This document shows positions 61,898 to 64,000 of a stretch of 64,000 nt of DNA, piece by piece. Each line of letters starts with the position of its first letter. Position 1 is the first letter of the stretch. This stretch comes from Planoprotostelium fungivorum (lineage: Eukaryota; Evosea; Variosea; Cavosteliida; Cavosteliaceae). Made by a program: the position numbers and the translations under genes. Under the pieces are notes generated by a model that was not told the DNA's origin, made no database searches, and worked only from the letters and a program-made list of their open reading frames with translations. The stretch is from contig MDYQ01000372.1 of assembly GCA_003024175.1 (NCBI GenBank), forward strand, positions 1-64,000. Direction: 5' to 3'.

Positions 61898-62191
61898 GTG
61901 ACATGCTTCTGCCTCCCAGCCACTCACGCACAGAACGAAGCCTTGCTCGCCGAGCGTCAATGCAGCTTCACAGACTTCTGCTGTGCTCTCTTTGTCACCC
62001 CTGGCAACATCTACTTCAATCGTCAGCACATTCGAAGCAAGTACGGCATGGAAAGAGGACAAGAATGCTCTGATTGCTGTGTGGTCTTATGCTGTGCCCC
62101 TTGTGCCACCTGTCAGCACAACCGAGAGCTGATCAGCAAGAGGGAAGCTCTCCTTCAGCTCGGTGAAGCTCCAGCAGTCAAAAGGATGTGA
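61898..62191 (+). CDS. PLAC8 family Cys-rich protein (5' exon missing)
   Basis: Reads TCFCLPATHAQNEALLAERQ, FCCALFVTPGNIYFNRQHIR, KYGMERGQECSDCCVVLCCA and PCATCQHNRELISKREALLQ, ending APAVKRM. This matches the PLAC8/cornifelin/FCR family (R..kYgi.G....D......C.pC.lCQ..RE), which includes plant cadmium-resistance and cell-number regulators. The in-frame sequence before about 61898 is closed by a stop, so the real start lies in an upstream exon (about 61.7-61.88 kb) that I cannot fix. Confidence 0.75.
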   Translation: MTCFCLPATHAQNEALLAERQCSFTDFCCALFVTPGNIYFNRQHIRSKYGMERGQECSDCCVVLCCAPCATCQHNRELISKREALLQLGEAPAVKRM

Positions 62192-62520
62192 TAAATCTCC
62201 CATTCGAGACGTACAGATGGTGTTTCGAGTCTACCGTACTTCTTTCGGTTCATTGTAGACCTGATCATAGTTACATATGATCGTCATCTTCTGACAAGTC
62301 ACCTCAAACCTATAATGTTTACCACTACGAGGTCCCATAGTCGGAAAATACGGAAAGTTTGACCCTCATTCTTGTAAAATTTTCCAGCTATCTGGTGTTT
62401 TGTATAACGGTAATAAGTTTTAAAAAAACAAGATGAATATTGTGAAATAAAGCGGTGTAGATAATGGAATGATTTAGGATTTAAAGTTTCGTAACGGAAT
62501 TGGGCATCTGATTAGGAGAG
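62192..62520. other. Intergenic, AT-richer, nothing recognised
   Basis: Contains TTTTAAAAAAACAAG and GAAATAAAGCG, possible 3' signals of the PLAC8 gene. No coding frame recognised. Confidence 0.4.
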
Positions 62521-63815
62521 ATGCAGAAGATACAGCCGGGATCGGTAGAGGAATCGATCCTCAAGATCTTATCTGAGCATCCTGAGGTGTGATGGTGTTT
62601 CAGTGGATGTGTGTGATCTCAAATGCGGTAGGGAGTCGATCAGGATGTGATGAAGAGAGAACTACCGGGTATAGAGATCAAAAAGTTGGGAGATGGAATC
62701 AATCAACTCTTGAAACAGGTGCGTTGCATCAGATCTTCCGCTGTCAAGTAATCATCGCTCAGAAAAGAGTGAGAGTCGGCAGAGACGCTAGGAACAAATT
62801 GATTTATCAAGAAATCAAATCAGAAGTTAGCGATATGTAAGGGGCATTCTTCTCAATCAAACTCTCGCATTGACCGATCCACAGATTGACCAAATTAGAG
62901 GGAGAAGAACATGTGATCTATCAATACATTGCCAACGCAGGAAGTCATGGTGATGCATCACCTCATTTTCGACACTGAATGGCAAAAGGCATCTGGTCCA
63001 AAGATATCAAAGACAAGAGCAACATCGCACAGAATCAAGTTACAAAACTTCTCAGATCGTTAGAAACGAAAAAACTGATCAAAGCTCACAAATCAGTTTC
63101 TGTGGGTCATCTTTCTCTCGTTTTCATCTCTGATGATCTCGCAGCAAGGAACGTCCAGGAAAGTCTATATATTGGCCTCGATCGAACCACACGTTGATGT
63201 CAGTGGTGATATATGGTATAAGAACGGTGACCTGGATAAAGAATTCATCGACACACTACACGCTGCCTGCGCGAAATATCTAGCGCTGAAGGTGAGAATA
63301 ACGTCAACTCGAATAGAGATACAAGAAGAGATTTGATATAGACCATGATTCTTATTCTTTTCGAAGGGTTCTGCTACGGTGCCAGAACTAACAGATCACA
63401 TAAAGAAATCGGGACTGTCCAAGGTGAAGAAAGACAACAACTCATGATGTCCTTCGGTTGAACGTCATGCAGAATGAATTGAAAGTATCCAACATCCAAT
63501 CCATCATCGACGTCATGATCTACGACGCAAAAGTAGAGCGCATACCTGACTCGGTGAGAACCTTCTCCCTCTCTCTTCTTCTCTCTTCTCACGTGAACCA
63601 CAGGCTTACTATCGCCTGACCAACTTGGAAGTGAAACACAATGGATTCACCATGATGCCATGTGGAACGTGTCCGGTGAGACGACGAGATAGAGCAGAGA
63701 AATCTGACTGAAGGAGGTGTTCGATGAGTGCACGGACGAAGGAGACATCAGCCCGAGAACTTGCGTCTATTTCACGAGATGGCTGGGATTGGAGCCGGGC
63801 TCAGAAGCCTTCTGA
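62521..63815 (+). CDS. POLR3F: RNA polymerase III subunit RPC6 (RPC34)
   Basis: A TFIIE-alpha/beta-like winged-helix subunit of the Pol III initiation subcomplex that contacts TFIIIB. Starts MQKIQPGSVEESILKILSEH. Winged-helix parts: IEIKKLGDGINQLLKQ, IWSKDIKDKSNIAQNQVTKL and LETKKLIKAHKSV, then KVYILASIEPHVDVSGDIWY, VPELTDHIKKSGLSK and SNIQSIIDVMIYDAKVERIP. The C-terminus has the [4Fe-4S] Cys set (MPCGTCPV ... ECTDEGDISPRTCVYF), ending WLGLEPGSEAF. About nine exons join in frame. AATAAA lies about 12 bp after the stop. Confidence 0.88.
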
Positions 63816-64000
63816 GATGTAGAGAATAAAGATGGAGGACCTCAGTCGATTTCCATGGATGAAGTAAACAGAGTCTGTATGAAATAACACAGACTGTACT
63901 ATGATAACAAGAAAGGGGAGAAGGACACATCGTTACGTTCTCTTATATTGACCGAAATCGAATTTCTTCGAAGGATTTCCCGTGGGCATGGCCCTTATCC
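63816..64000. other. 3' flank of RPC6, window end
   Basis: Contains AGAGAATAAAGATG just after the RPC6 stop, a likely polyadenylation signal. The remainder shows no recognised feature. Confidence 0.4.

Overview
The window looks like nuclear DNA of a gene-dense protist. Nearly every gene is split by short introns (about 35-60 nt, GTGAG/GTAAG donors, AG acceptors), genes lie on both strands, and spacing is often under 100 bp. The gene content (cullin-4, symplekin, TRAPPC11, TRAP-alpha, Pol III RPC6, HEATR3, a ciliary RIIa protein, receptor kinases, EGF-type membrane proteins) fits an amoebozoan, perhaps a protosteloid amoeba such as Protostelium/Planoprotostelium. That assignment is inference, not proof. 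All exon models were read by eye from splice signals and frame continuity, so spans are firmer than individual exon ends.

Layout. 1-8.0 kb is a gene-poor, repeat-rich block: a diverged ~1 kb duplication (1025-2035 against 3277-4720), a third near-identical partial copy abutting a single N at 3275, a 200-bp polypyrimidine tract, a three-copy ~130-bp repeat, and a seven-unit 147/157-bp satellite. 8.1-15.4 kb (minus) is one very large receptor gene: signal peptide, beta-helix-like ectodomain, Ser/Thr-rich stalk, GAIN/GPS autoproteolysis module, one membrane span, and a tyrosine-kinase-like domain that has lost both catalytic aspartates. 15.6-21.6 kb holds a CobW/ZNG1-type GTPase, two unrecognised genes, a histidine-rich small protein and a tRNA-guanine transglycosylase that resembles the chlamydial enzyme. 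22.4-25.7 kb encodes a protein with seven diverged homeodomain-like units. 25.8-31.7 kb holds a hypothetical gene and TRAPPC11. 31.8-41.3 kb holds an EGF-type membrane protein, ACMSD, a tiny RIIa-domain protein, a GNAT acetyltransferase, a basic nucleolar-like protein, a head-to-head pair of secreted paralogues, an Old Yellow Enzyme family reductase and a four-span membrane protein. 41.5-64 kb holds symplekin, a two-span membrane protein, TRAP-alpha, HEATR3/SYO1, a P-loop kinase, a GPS2-like coiled-coil protein, cullin-4, a SET/MYND protein, a PLAC8 protein and RPC6.

How the genes work together. Most of the right-hand half is unlinked housekeeping machinery: mRNA 3' processing, ER translocation, ribosome assembly, ubiquitin ligation, Pol III transcription and membrane traffic. 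The most novel items are the GPS-containing receptor pseudokinase, the seven-unit homeodomain protein, the chlamydia-like TGT, the histidine-rich protein near a metallochaperone-type GTPase, and a satellite whose two subfamilies differ by small inversion-like changes.
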